From a virus, in IMG/VR virus record IMGVR_UViG_3300009184_000042, positions 1 to 64,000 of that record: 64,000 bases of DNA; one strand, given 5' to 3'. Positions 28,301 to 35,096 of the stretch are shown here, piece after piece (the first letter of the stretch is position 1; the number at the start of each line of letters is the position of its first letter). A model generated the notes under the pieces. The model was not told the origin of the DNA. It ran no database searches and worked only from the letters and a program-made list of their open reading frames with translations. The position numbers and the translations under genes were made by a program.

Positions 28301-28951
28301 ATTTGTCTTTCAGCAACAACGTTTACAACTACACCATTTGTTGGAATTAATATAACACCAATAACGGTTGAAGATTTAAAAACTTTATTAACGACAAATA
28401 TTCCATCGGCTCAAGAAAAACTACGACCTCTTTATTTTGGTATTGCGTTTACTAGAATAAATAATAAAATTGACCAAGTTGTTTGTAACCCACCAAATTA
28501 TAATTTATATGAAATATCAACTTCAAACAACTATACCGCAGACTTAAATGCACTTATAGCTCAACAAGTGTGTTTAACAACGGCTTTAGAAAATGATACA
28601 TCCTCTAGACCTTATGCATCGTTTTCTGACTTTGTAGTACCAACACAATTTATACATGCTCAAGTTCAAAGTTTTTTACCTATTATAGAACAACTAAAAA
28701 CTTTCAGTACAAATACCACAGATGTTGAAAAATATGCAGAAGCATACACTTTATTTACTTTGTTTTGGTTTGAAGGAAGATTTGTTAATCCTGGAGGGGG
28801 AGTAGGTTTTTATGTTAATTTACCAACCACAACAAATGATTTCATAACTAGAAAAAATGACAAAGTAAATTCGTCGTTCCCTGACATACAAGATATTTAT
28901 AATAGATATTTTGTCCAATTTAAAAATAGTTATGGTATATTTTTCCCATAA
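22376..28951 (+). CDS. Giant baseplate hub-like structural protein
   Basis: A 2,191-residue protein that starts inside the end of the gp53-like gene. I do not recognise most of it. The N-terminal 250 residues are beta-rich (for example NVEISMEDIRGRALF and PYPPFFLTLKGYYG). The middle is long and mixed, without repeats or membrane segments. Residues about 1790-1935 (RVVGFSVDYGTQNQSIFKSVSID, then YNVSIEMMGNAMMQPTMYF and HVPLFYGPYMVLSVKHNV) resemble the last domain of hub proteins that shape the tube-spike junction (gp27/gpD type). No lysozyme or peptidase motif was found. Hub assignment is inferred from that segment and from position. Confidence 0.5.
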   Translation: MAVNDPTKFRQIYNKENKILVEADYDNIILIDPNKVVDADNNVKDRYVQQENLVFYANLETQIIPRTKLAIGDSFDNPVYNSQIASLSTFPEDLKLNFLRPKGKKAFDTSWSDEFTGRGVRQGQGINQNSEYQINQDGNTVFKQKVLNYEDTQTLGITEIKVDVTPANVTNVEISMEDIRGRALFEQGDNSLYSVFFNLPYPPFFLTLKGYYGKAIRYQLSLTDFNASFEPSSGNFKITLKLLSRNSAILADSIIGYARNSPKMFQTETVVTQSTSNSSNNGINTNNSTTVVESVGLQKMREAYSIYKSKGLITSDFPEITLEEFIARIENLPTALADALKKADFTVMNDVADFQTNLNKLRNEVYANSITDFLDTSEKLYKGQIYYPYKENISFADRAKYKQRVETAINNYVTLLKNNKSFGTGGQYKLPNKGNIPGEIPIKFSINDIFEEIDYNTLTDADFRETYVVNYGTNPTDNQLNKSIADFKSLNPNFLLDTTTNNVVNDFPQYYKFGDKVGSSNNYIANSFLDKIQKINDELNKKNAEIEKSLTQFLSDQIVNGPNVLGFIPTIRNVMAVLFAGLDGFYRLMEDTHTSAWNQRTNPIRLESIIPASKNFGVDSKNLVNGTNQLNDLNVVYPWPQYFLKEAQKDGSELYVIKYPGDSSVINTTKGFDSVVWPEVAFTEEYINAIVQKTTPKSANVYNNPASLSKVLSINAVEFPFKTTPYVNTQEQSYLYEIFERSYLGAYYAKLNRNGYNQEQIPVFLGNLEAENIKQTVQSNLALTKILKEFSFTYVNFLQTLRKISNNGTGTRWTLYSDSVFTTEYIKNLLELNDGTQNVDVYNDVYSIDTLSNSSIAIDGNVPLPDSIKNFINGTPATDTYFLDNYPITNVNWLKTNLQGGDSISSINDFNKTSSYVYLDEKKTIARVNETENTKNINVFVSKYEFKNFTQPFMTNLNTSVPVNSQTSLSNFYSTRKEKDLYFTESIFDYGNEYSGQVATKIQTTSLLNTPYFVNALVQGVENQKTNVSDPYAALGYLYLNSLPLITTREKIKSFDDTSSVATDLDYLASTFNKFSSIHRLPYAWVLKYGSIWHRYKKFIETGNDILDNTIWTDFDYLKSYDTTGTTPNANSKLIFPSYTGGTTQVEIKLQSTTTLIPNVNQTMDNVTLGVYPKVINNVYRFFFNKDLTILNTPTYQSFLDAYNTVGLKIGTNSTSGKFYNFGFDLQNPNRAFVNKNYYAYFDNPESNQKFLLIPSTGGININQMNFECFDATNKIKEEVFNNKAVYNGSVRPLWGVSQFGYFKNSLIKKPAFNEYLKVVYTNNSKNLSFELKNAQSTYSNIEEIFAVFEPEILDKFENLFLNFCNPTPAVSDLILNEEQTNSNYTNPGSVRNVTEKRLFNQMESLFMVPKNSVTLLNDESQDGLLLAEKQISNFFPKVVDFLNFECVLKMGNPGNFKRRVFNYISNNPTFQPLNPLTLNPYIPGSLPGDGTVGSPTLTISIANNRDAWNALRKYVGVFNQIPFQYTNTGSVITDFFTANNGMDIEFTEANIEALFPLIRLFAKQKAEDATLNKLKFQQSINNFLLQQQNFNSENLTQTFSKLNVDLPTTTTNTTPIKNATSGDVGKLEQYSVLKTMNDKWISGTDFLNKTIFEDFLFQDKAGRDIGDEFTIDLEKIKGYLKSNDNQNYLSLISQICSQNNMVFFALPAYVNFYGIQQAVAKSTPLPVDATETLFGTFLDVDYLKATPKFLLLYTGKPSEFVASNSSFSKFASDTFDIRKSSDNPLRVPSNPEEDYSKKNRVVGFSVDYGTQNQSIFKSVSIDMSEKKNTAESNKIAAQFGASVSGDKVAQQSVSLYSIYKSRSYNVSIEMMGNAMMQPTMYFNLRHVPLFYGPYMVLSVKHNVTQTKFSTTISGPRISRYSLPQPNSLLDTVNQNYINAYKELILKEVKTTEPITNVNTQQGTVQPGALQSPENICLSATTFTTTPFVGINITPITVEDLKTLLTTNIPSAQEKLRPLYFGIAFTRINNKIDQVVCNPPNYNLYEISTSNNYTADLNALIAQQVCLTTALENDTSSRPYASFSDFVVPTQFIHAQVQSFLPIIEQLKTFSTNTTDVEKYAEAYTLFTLFWFEGRFVNPGGGVGFYVNLPTTTNDFITRKNDKVNSSFPDIQDIYNRYFVQFKNSYGIFFP

Positions 28952-28956
28952 CATAA

Positions 28957-28964
28957 TATTTATA
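28957..28964 (+). promoter_or_regulatory. TATTTATA element upstream of the 74-residue gene
   Basis: TATTTATA lies 11 bases before the ATG at 28976, just after the stop of the giant hub-like gene. Confidence 0.5.
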
Positions 28965-28975
28965 TAAAAAAAACT

Positions 28976-29200
28976 ATGGAAATAAAAATGTTATTAGATA
29001 ATTATCTAAGAAAAGATACAAAAATTACACAAAGAGATAAAGGTAATGGGTATCAAGAAGTTTGTGATTTGGAAACTGGTGATTGTTATACAATTAGAAT
29101 GAAAGATGGTCTAATTGAAAGAGTGGACAATACTATGAAAACAAATAGAACATTAAAAGTCGAAACTCCACAAGGGGTTAAAACATTATTAAATGGATAA
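28976..29200 (+). CDS. Small protein of unknown function (74 residues)
   Basis: A short charged protein with a beta-rich middle (YQEVCDLETGDCYTIRMKDGLIERVD) and a C-terminal LKVETPQGVKTLL strand. The two cysteines in VCDLETGDC are five residues apart and could bind metal or form a disulfide, but no known motif fits. It is read in one unit with the next gene, 2 bases downstream, and is led by a TATTTATA element, so it is probably late. No function can be assigned. Confidence 0.65.
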   Translation: MEIKMLLDNYLRKDTKITQRDKGNGYQEVCDLETGDCYTIRMKDGLIERVDNTMKTNRTLKVETPQGVKTLLNG

Positions 29201-29202
29201 AA

Positions 29203-29913
29203 ATGAGTATAGAAAGACAAATTTTAGAAGAGTTAAAACGTTTTAACCAAATTACAGGATATATTAATGAACAAGAAGTTGCACCGCCAGCACCTGATGC
29301 AGGAGGAGCTCCACCCGCACCTGACGCAGGAGCACCCGCACCTGACGCAGGAGCACCCGCACCTGATGCAGGAGCAACACCACCAGCACCTGACGCAGGA
29401 GCAACACCACCAGCACCTGACGCAGGAGGAGCCGACGCAATACCCGAACCAGTAGATGTTGAGTCAGACCCTGATGTTGAAGAAGTTGATACAAAAAAAG
29501 ATGAAGAAGAAGGGGGTACTGAAGAAATAGATATTACAGACTTAGTAACGACTCAAGAAGAAATTAAAACCAAACAAGAAGAGTTCATGGATAGTATGTT
29601 TTCTAAATTGAATGATTTAGAAACAAAATTAAATCAGATGGACCAAATAATGTCAAAAATAGACTCAATCGAAAGTAAAGTAGAAAAAAGTAGACCGAAG
29701 TCACCTGAAGAAAAATTGATGTTACGTTCACTTGATTCTTACCCTTATAATCAAAAATTGACAGATTATTTTGAAGACAAAAAAGAAGACTTTGAAAAAC
29801 AAGGAAAAGAAGAATATATATTAACTTCAGATGAGGTTGAAAACTATTCACCGAATGAAGTTAAAAAAACATTTGGTATTTTTGACCAAGATGACGATGA
29901 AAATACTTACTAA
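29203..29913 (+). CDS. PAPDAG-repeat protein with coiled-coil and acidic tail
   Basis: A 236-residue protein in three parts: an N-terminal helix (ERQILEELKRFNQITGYINE), a Pro/Ala/Asp linker with six imperfect PAPDAG units (about residues 27-76), and an acidic stretch followed by a coiled coil (about 110-165, with heptads such as KLNDLETKLNQMDQIMSKID). The last 70 residues are charged and mixed. Such a layout suggests a scaffold or linker in the virion, but no family is recognised. It is the last gene before the terminator at 29938, which closes the structural unit. Confidence 0.65.
   Translation: MSIERQILEELKRFNQITGYINEQEVAPPAPDAGGAPPAPDAGAPAPDAGAPAPDAGATPPAPDAGATPPAPDAGGADAIPEPVDVESDPDVEEVDTKKDEEEGGTEEIDITDLVTTQEEIKTKQEEFMDSMFSKLNDLETKLNQMDQIMSKIDSIESKVEKSRPKSPEEKLMLRSLDSYPYNQKLTDYFEDKKEDFEKQGKEEYILTSDEVENYSPNEVKKTFGIFDQDDDENTY
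29284..29430 (+). repeat. PAPDAG-coding tandem repeat
   Basis: About 147 bases encode repeated PAPDAG(A/G) units, with nearly identical 18-24 base DNA copies (GCACCTGA[TC]GCAGGAGC variants). Such copies can expand or contract by slippage in whole codons. Confidence 0.85.
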
Positions 29914-29937
29914 CTATTTTTCATAATTATATTTTTG

Positions 29938-29963
29938 AGGGAAGAATTATCTTCCCTTTTTTA
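29938..29963 (+). terminator. Rho-independent terminator closing the first structural block
   Basis: A perfect 8-bp stem AGGGAAGA / TCTTCCCT with a 4-base ATTA loop is followed by five T and then ATTT. It separates late virion genes from the replication block. Confidence 0.9.
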
Positions 29964-29994
29964 TTTGACAAAAACGAAATTTCACTTATATTTT
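29964..29994 (+). promoter_or_regulatory. Bacteroidota-type promoter for the replication block
   Basis: TTTG (29964-29967), a 19-base spacer and TATATTTT (29987-29994) match the Bacteroidota housekeeping promoter TTTG-N19-21-TAnnTTTG except for the last base. It lies 35 bases before the gp32-like ATG. A TTGACA also overlaps the first box. It differs from the TATTTATA element before virion genes, consistent with early or middle expression by host polymerase. Confidence 0.6.
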
Positions 29995-30029
29995 TCATAG
30001 ATAAAAGAGTAATAATTAAAAATTTATTT

Positions 30030-30884
30030 ATGGCAAATTCAGTATTAGATTCAGTACTTGCTCAGTACGAAAAAAATTCAACATCGAGCAACAGCACAAA
30101 AACAAACATTTCCCAAGAAGACAGATTGAAGAAGTATTTTTCTGCAATTCTTCAAAAGAATGAAAAATCCGCATCACGAAGAATCCGTATCTTACCTACA
30201 AAAGATGGTTCATCACCATTTGTTGAAGTTTGGTATCATGAAATCCAAGTAAACGGACAATGGGTTAAGTTGTATGACCCAGAGAAAAACGACAATGACC
30301 GTTCACCATTAAGTGAAGTTTATAACGAATTGATTTCGACAGGTAAAAAAGAAGACAAAGAATTGGCATCACAATACCGTTCACGTTTATTTTACATTGT
30401 AAAAGTTATTGACCGAGATAATGAACAAGACGGGGTTAAGTTTTGGAGATTCAAACACAACTACAAACAAGAAGGTGTTTTAGATAAAATTTTACCTATT
30501 TGGAAAGCTAAAGGCGATGTAACCAATGCCGAAAAAGGTCGTGATTTAATTATTGAACTTACAAGGGCAAAAACACCACAAGGAAAAGAGTACACAGTAA
30601 TTCAAACTATTATGTATGATGACCCACAACCACTACATGAGGATAAGGCAATCATGGAAGGATGGATTCAAGATGAACTTACATGGAATGATGTATATTC
30701 TAAAAAACCCGTAGAATATTTAGAGGCAGTTGCTGTTGGGGAAACTCCAATTTGGTCATCTGAACTAAAAAAATATGTTTACGGAGAAGAGTCTGAGATT
30801 TCACTTGGAGGCTCAAAACAAGAAACTGCTCCTGTTGTTGACCCACAAGCAAACGAAGAACCATCAGAAGATTTACCATTCTAA
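30030..30884 (+). CDS. Single-strand DNA-binding protein (gp32-like, without zinc ligands)
   Basis: A 284-residue protein that coats single-stranded DNA during replication and recombination. The core aligns by eye with T4 gp32 (IRILPTKDGSSPFVEVWYHE versus the IRFLPSK... strand), and the C-terminus is acidic and ends in SEDLPF, the tip type (D-x-PF) by which SSB proteins recruit partners. T4 gp32 binds zinc with a Cys/His cluster just after this strand. Here there is no cysteine in the whole protein, and that stretch reads DPEKNDNDRSP. It is the first gene of the replication block, behind a host-type promoter, and has its own terminator, which fits high expression. Confidence 0.8.
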   Translation: MANSVLDSVLAQYEKNSTSSNSTKTNISQEDRLKKYFSAILQKNEKSASRRIRILPTKDGSSPFVEVWYHEIQVNGQWVKLYDPEKNDNDRSPLSEVYNELISTGKKEDKELASQYRSRLFYIVKVIDRDNEQDGVKFWRFKHNYKQEGVLDKILPIWKAKGDVTNAEKGRDLIIELTRAKTPQGKEYTVIQTIMYDDPQPLHEDKAIMEGWIQDELTWNDVYSKKPVEYLEAVAVGETPIWSSELKKYVYGEESEISLGGSKQETAPVVDPQANEEPSEDLPF

Positions 30885-30897
30885 ATCAAACAAACAT

Positions 30898-30928
30898 AAT
30901 CGGGTTTTCTACCTAAGCCCGATTTTTA
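30898..30928 (+). terminator. Rho-independent terminator after the gp32-like gene
   Basis: A 7-bp stem AATCGGG / CCCGATT with a 13-base loop is followed by TTT. It would allow the SSB to be made in excess over the genes downstream. Confidence 0.75.
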
Positions 30929-30950
30929 TTAACTTTAAAAAATTAAAAAA

Positions 30951-31172
30951 ATGAACATATTTTTAGCAGAAAAATTAAAAGATGCTCTTGTGAAAAAATA
31001 CGAGTCTGAAATTGCAGATGCAGAAGCAAGATTATATGTGTATTTCACAAACCCTGTTGGTATTGGTGAGCATCCACAACACACCGAAGAAATGGATAAT
31101 TTAGTCACACAACTTACAGACGCAAAAGATAAGTTGGAAACTATAAAAAATTTTAAAATTTACGAACAATAA
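30951..31172 (+). CDS. Small helical protein of unknown function (73 residues)
   Basis: A short, mostly helical protein: an N-terminal amphipathic helix (LAEKLKDALVKKYESEIADAE), a middle YVYFTNPVGIGEH loop and a second helix (LVTQLTDAKDKLETIKNF). It may form a helical hairpin or dimer. It lies between the SSB and UvsX genes, and its TAA shares a base with the uvsX ATG (TAATG), so translation is probably coupled. A helper role in recombination or replication is suggested only by position. I do not recognise the family. Confidence 0.7.
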   Translation: MNIFLAEKLKDALVKKYESEIADAEARLYVYFTNPVGIGEHPQHTEEMDNLVTQLTDAKDKLETIKNFKIYEQ

Positions 31173-32179
31173 TGGCTATTAAAAAGAACGACTTTGGGTC
31201 TTTGAAAAAAAAGTTTTCTACCTCTGCAAAATATAAACCACAAAGATTCTTTGACCTTGGCTCTCCGTTTTTGGATGCGGTTGGTTTACCTGGTCCTGCT
31301 ATGGGACACATTAATATGTTCTTAGGACATTCAGATACGGGTAAGACAACGGCATTAGTTAAGACTGCGGTTGATGCTCAGAAGAAAGGTATTTTACCTG
31401 TATTTATCATCACTGAACAAAAATGGTCGTTTGACCACGCTAAGTTAATGGGGTTTGAATGTGAAGAAGTTGTTGACACAGAAACAGGAGAATTAGAGTG
31501 GGATGGTTTTTATATATTCAATAATAACTTTGATTATATTGAACAAATCACAGATTACATTAATGATTTATTAGACGCTCAAGAAAAGGGTGATATTGAT
31601 TATTCATTGTGTATTATGTGGGACTCAGTTGGTTCTGTTCCTTGTAAAATGACTTACGAAGGTAAAGGAGGTAAACAACACAACGCAAGTGTTTTGGCCG
31701 ACAAGATTGGTATGGGTATTAACCAACGTATTTCAGGTTCACGTAAAGCTGACTCTAAATACGAAAATACCTTAATCATTGTTAATCAACCTTGGGTTGA
31801 ATTACCTGACAATCCATTCGGACAACCTAAAATTAAAGCAAAAGGTGGTGAGGCTATTTGGTTGAACTCTTCATTAGTATTCTTATTTGGAAATCAAAAA
31901 GGAGCTGGTACAACAAAAATTACAGCAACTAAAGATAAGAGAACTGTTAAGTTTGCATCAAGAACTAAGGTGTCTGTTATGAAAAATCACATCAACGGAC
32001 TTGGTTTTGAAGATGGAAAGATTATCGTAACACCACACGGTTTCTTACCAGGAAAAGAAGCTTCCGAAGAAAAGGCATCAATCGAACAATACAAAAAAGA
32101 ATATGCCGAGTATTGGAAGGAAATAATCGGAGTTGATGGTGACTTTGATTTGAAAGCAGAAAAAGAAGAAGTAGAGTAG
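31172..32179 (+). CDS. uvsX: RecA-like recombinase UvsX
   Basis: A 335-residue RecA-family ATPase that forms filaments on single-stranded DNA for strand exchange and recombination-dependent replication. The Walker A motif GHSDTGKT is at residues 52-59, Walker B-like LCIMWDSVGS follows near residue 150, and a conserved NQPW segment lies near residue 208. The C-terminus is acidic (KAEKEEVE), as in other RecA proteins. T4 UvsX is 391 residues. The gene sits between the SSB and RNase H genes, its functional partners. Assignment to UvsX rather than bacterial RecA rests on context and length. Confidence 0.88.
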   Translation: MAIKKNDFGSLKKKFSTSAKYKPQRFFDLGSPFLDAVGLPGPAMGHINMFLGHSDTGKTTALVKTAVDAQKKGILPVFIITEQKWSFDHAKLMGFECEEVVDTETGELEWDGFYIFNNNFDYIEQITDYINDLLDAQEKGDIDYSLCIMWDSVGSVPCKMTYEGKGGKQHNASVLADKIGMGINQRISGSRKADSKYENTLIIVNQPWVELPDNPFGQPKIKAKGGEAIWLNSSLVFLFGNQKGAGTTKITATKDKRTVKFASRTKVSVMKNHINGLGFEDGKIIVTPHGFLPGKEASEEKASIEQYKKEYAEYWKEIIGVDGDFDLKAEKEEVE

Positions 32180-32200
32180 TAACAATTAAAAACAAAAAAA

Positions 32201-33208
32201 GTGACAAAAACCTTATTGGTTGATGGAAACAATTTGATGAAAATTGGTTTTCATGGTGTGAAAGATTATTTCCACAAAGGAAAACATATTGGGGCCATTT
32301 GGCACTTTTTGAATACTTTAAGAAAGTTTTTAGAGGAGAACAACTATAATAAAGTTGTAGTATTTTGGGATAGCGACACGAACTCATCACAGAGAAGGTT
32401 GATATACCCCAAGTATAAATTAAACCGTAGAGACCTTTCTAATGAGATTAAACAAGACTCTTATGATGAACAAAAACAACGAGTTAAGCAATATCTTGAA
32501 GAGATGTTTGTTAGACAACTTGAAGTTGAAAATTCAGAAGCGGATGATTTAATTGCGTATTACTGTCAAATTTCTGAAGACGAGAATAAAACAATTTTCT
32601 CAAGCGATAGAGACCTTACACAACTTATTTCTGAAAAGGTAACTATTTATTCACCATCCACAAAAAGATATTATAAGATGGGGGACACTATCAAAATGAG
32701 CGATTTTGAAGTTCCCCATTATAATGTCAAAATAATTAAAATCCTTACAGGTGATTCATCCGATAATATCGACGGTATTTTTTATTTAGGTGAAAAGACT
32801 TTAATTAAGTTTTTTCCTGAGATACTTGAAAAAGAAGTGGAATTATCCGATATTTTATCAAAAGGGGAAAAACTCCTTAAAGAAAATAAAGACAACAAAT
32901 CATTACAAAATCTTTTGTCTGGTAAAACAAAAGAAGGTATATTTGGCGATGAGTATTATGCAATTAATAAAAAACTAATTGATTTAGATGAACCACTAAT
33001 AAATCAAGAAGGTAAAGAGTTAGTTAGTTCGTACTATTCAGAATCATTAGACCCTGATGGTAGAGGGTATAAAAACCTAATTCGAATGATGATGGAAGAC
33101 GGGATATTTAAATACCTACCAAAAACAGATGATAATTGGATTTATTTTTTAAAACCGTTTTTAAAGTTAACAAGAAAAGAAAAAACAAAATTTAAAACAA
33201 AAAACTAA
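32201..33208 (+). CDS. 5'-3' exonuclease / RNase H (FEN-like)
   Basis: A 335-residue nuclease of the flap endonuclease / PIN-like superfamily, equivalent to T4 RNase H (305 residues), which removes RNA primers from lagging-strand fragments. Metal-binding acidic motifs are visible in order: LVDGNN (Asp8), VFWDSD near 55, EADDLI near 115, SSDRDL near 133 and TGDSSDN near 185, which is the helix-hairpin-helix region. The start is GTG at 32201, preceded by an A-rich stretch; no ATG upstream fits. It follows uvsX by 21 bases in the replication unit. Confidence 0.88.
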   Translation: MTKTLLVDGNNLMKIGFHGVKDYFHKGKHIGAIWHFLNTLRKFLEENNYNKVVVFWDSDTNSSQRRLIYPKYKLNRRDLSNEIKQDSYDEQKQRVKQYLEEMFVRQLEVENSEADDLIAYYCQISEDENKTIFSSDRDLTQLISEKVTIYSPSTKRYYKMGDTIKMSDFEVPHYNVKIIKILTGDSSDNIDGIFYLGEKTLIKFFPEILEKEVELSDILSKGEKLLKENKDNKSLQNLLSGKTKEGIFGDEYYAINKKLIDLDEPLINQEGKELVSSYYSESLDPDGRGYKNLIRMMMEDGIFKYLPKTDDNWIYFLKPFLKLTRKEKTKFKTKN

Positions 33209-33212
33209 AATT

Positions 33213-33665
33213 ATGAAAGAAAATCAGGACATTACTAAAGTTGAATTTCTAATTACATTAAATGACAACTTCGTCGTACAACGTTTTTTCAATGTAAGAA
33301 ACATTAACCAAAAGGCTAAAAATAGTATTGAGTTATTGGACTACATGAAATCATTGTCAGAAGAGTTAAAAACAAAACTAAGAAACAAAACAGTTTTCTA
33401 TATGTTGGAAAATCGGTTCCAAATTGAAGAAGACTCATCTATCTTAGATACATCAAATACTGATGGTCCGGAAGTTTTTAATTTGATTATTCGAATTGGA
33501 AATGAGACAATTTGTCATACCATCATCGACGCTAAAGTATACCCACCAAAGGCTAGATATACCCTGGATATACGACCAACAATAAAAACGATATTAAAAG
33601 ATTTAACTGACATTTTTTCAGATAAAAATTTATCTTATAATTACCTTAATTATTCGTTGGCTTAA
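33213..33665 (+). CDS. Protein of unknown function in the replication block (150 residues)
   Basis: A 150-residue protein with alternating beta strands (VEFLITLNDNFVVQRFFNV; FNLIIRIGNETICHTIIDA) and helices (KNSIELLDYMKSLSEELKTK). No catalytic motif, membrane segment or zinc cluster is seen. It begins 4 bases after the RNase H gene and ends before the helicase gene, so it is part of the replication unit. A role as a replisome accessory protein is suggested by context only. I do not recognise the family. Confidence 0.7.
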   Translation: MKENQDITKVEFLITLNDNFVVQRFFNVRNINQKAKNSIELLDYMKSLSEELKTKLRNKTVFYMLENRFQIEEDSSILDTSNTDGPEVFNLIIRIGNETICHTIIDAKVYPPKARYTLDIRPTIKTILKDLTDIFSDKNLSYNYLNYSLA

Positions 33666-33668
33666 TCA

Positions 33669-33676
33669 TATTTATC
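33669..33676 (+). promoter_or_regulatory. TATTTATC element upstream of the DnaB-type helicase
   Basis: TATTTATC lies 26 bases before the ATG at 33703 in a 37-base gap. This is the only copy inside the replication block, so it may be chance or may let helicase and ribonucleotide reductase be re-expressed late. Confidence 0.3.
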
Positions 33677-33702
33677 ATATAGAAATAAAAAAAATACAGA
33701 AT

Positions 33703-35082
33703 ATGTCAGACAAAAAAAACTTCGGATACTTAGGAAATACTTTTCAAATTCAATTATTAAACAATATTATTTTATATAAAGATTTCTCAAATTCCATTCT
33801 TGAAGTTATTGACCCACACTATTTTGACAACCAATATTTTCGTATTATTTGTCAAATGATTAAGGAGTTTTATTCAAACTATGAACATACTCCAACATTT
33901 GATACATTAGAACAACTTACAAAGTCAGAAATATCTTCTCCAATGGCTCAAAAGAGTGTTTTGGATACATTACAACAAGTAAAAGATGTATCTGATGACG
34001 GTTCATTATTTGTTCAAGAAAAGTCATTAAAATTCTGTAAACAACAAGAATTACAGAAGGTTATGACCAAAGCTCAATCAATCATTGATAAGGGTGATTT
34101 TGAAAGTTATGACCACTTAGAAGAAATGGTAAGAGGAGCGTTACAAGTTGGTGAGGTCGATAAAGGAACAACCGACGTTTTCTTCAACCTTGATGAGGTT
34201 TTAAACGACGATTACAGACACCCAATTCCAATTGGAGTTGCAGGTATTGATAACCTATTGAAAGGTGGTTTAGCCAAGGGTGAGATTGGTGTTATTTTAG
34301 CACCGACGGGGGTAGGTAAATCCACATTTACTACTAAAATTGCAAACCACGCATTCAACTTGGGATATAATGTTCTTCAAATATTTTTTGAAGACAACCC
34401 AAAAATTATCCAAAGAAAACATTATACACTTTGGACGGGAATCCACCCTGATGACATGTCTGAAAATAAAGATGAAGTTATGGCGAAGGTAAAACACATT
34501 AAGGAAACTATGAAAAATAAGTTGATTATAAAAAAACTTCCATCCGACACCGTAACTATGAATCAAATCAAAAATCAAGTTAGAAAGATGATGGCTGAAG
34601 GAATTAGAATTGATATGATTATTTTAGATTATATTGACTGTGTTGTTCCTGACAAAATGATGGGTGATGAATGGAAAAGTGAAGGTTCAGTAATGAGAGG
34701 GTTTGAATCAATGTGTCATGAGTTGGACATCGCAGGTTGGACAGCAACACAAGGAAATCGTAATTCGATTTCGTCAGAAGTGGTTACAACAGACCAAATG
34801 GGCGGGTCAATTAAAAAGGCTCAAGTTGGTCACGTAATCATTACTGTAGCTAAGAGTCTACAACAGAAAGAAATGAACTTGGCAACAATTGCCATTACCA
34901 AATCAAGAATTGGTAAAGACGGAGTTGTTTTTGAAAACTGTAAATTTGACAACGGAATGTTAGAAATAGACACAGAACAAAGTATGACTTTCTTAGGTTT
35001 GGAAGAACAAAAAGAAGAAAAAAATAAAAATAGAATCAAAGAGCTTTTAGAAAAGAAAAAGCAAAAAGAACAACAATCTTAA
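33703..35082 (+). CDS. Replicative DNA helicase, DnaB/gp41 type
   Basis: A 459-residue hexameric helicase that unwinds DNA ahead of the polymerase. The N-terminal 150 residues form a helical domain like that of DnaB and T4 gp41. The RecA-like motor begins near residue 175: Walker A PTGVGKST about 201-208, Walker B IILDYIDCV near 305-313, and the DnaB-type TATQGNRNS motif near 345-353. A conserved Gln/Arg region (QVGHVIITVAKS) follows. T4 gp41 is 475 residues. The C-terminus is a lysine/glutamate-rich helix. It is followed by the ribonucleotide reductase genes; no primase gene lies in this block. Confidence 0.9.
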   Translation: MSDKKNFGYLGNTFQIQLLNNIILYKDFSNSILEVIDPHYFDNQYFRIICQMIKEFYSNYEHTPTFDTLEQLTKSEISSPMAQKSVLDTLQQVKDVSDDGSLFVQEKSLKFCKQQELQKVMTKAQSIIDKGDFESYDHLEEMVRGALQVGEVDKGTTDVFFNLDEVLNDDYRHPIPIGVAGIDNLLKGGLAKGEIGVILAPTGVGKSTFTTKIANHAFNLGYNVLQIFFEDNPKIIQRKHYTLWTGIHPDDMSENKDEVMAKVKHIKETMKNKLIIKKLPSDTVTMNQIKNQVRKMMAEGIRIDMIILDYIDCVVPDKMMGDEWKSEGSVMRGFESMCHELDIAGWTATQGNRNSISSEVVTTDQMGGSIKKAQVGHVIITVAKSLQQKEMNLATIAITKSRIGKDGVVFENCKFDNGMLEIDTEQSMTFLGLEEQKEEKNKNRIKELLEKKKQKEQQS

Positions 35083-35096
35083 ATTAATTAAAAATT

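Noticed and set aside
29264-29494. Minus-strand Leu/Val/Gln-rich frame and plus-strand HQHLTQ frame over the PAPDAG repeats
   Set aside because: Both are out-of-frame readings of the PAPDAG repeat; the 236-residue frame has clear domains and start context.
30025-30031. TATTTAT overlapping the gp32-like start codon as a late promoter
   Set aside because: It includes the ATG itself, so it could not drive this gene; a host-type promoter fits at 29964-29994.
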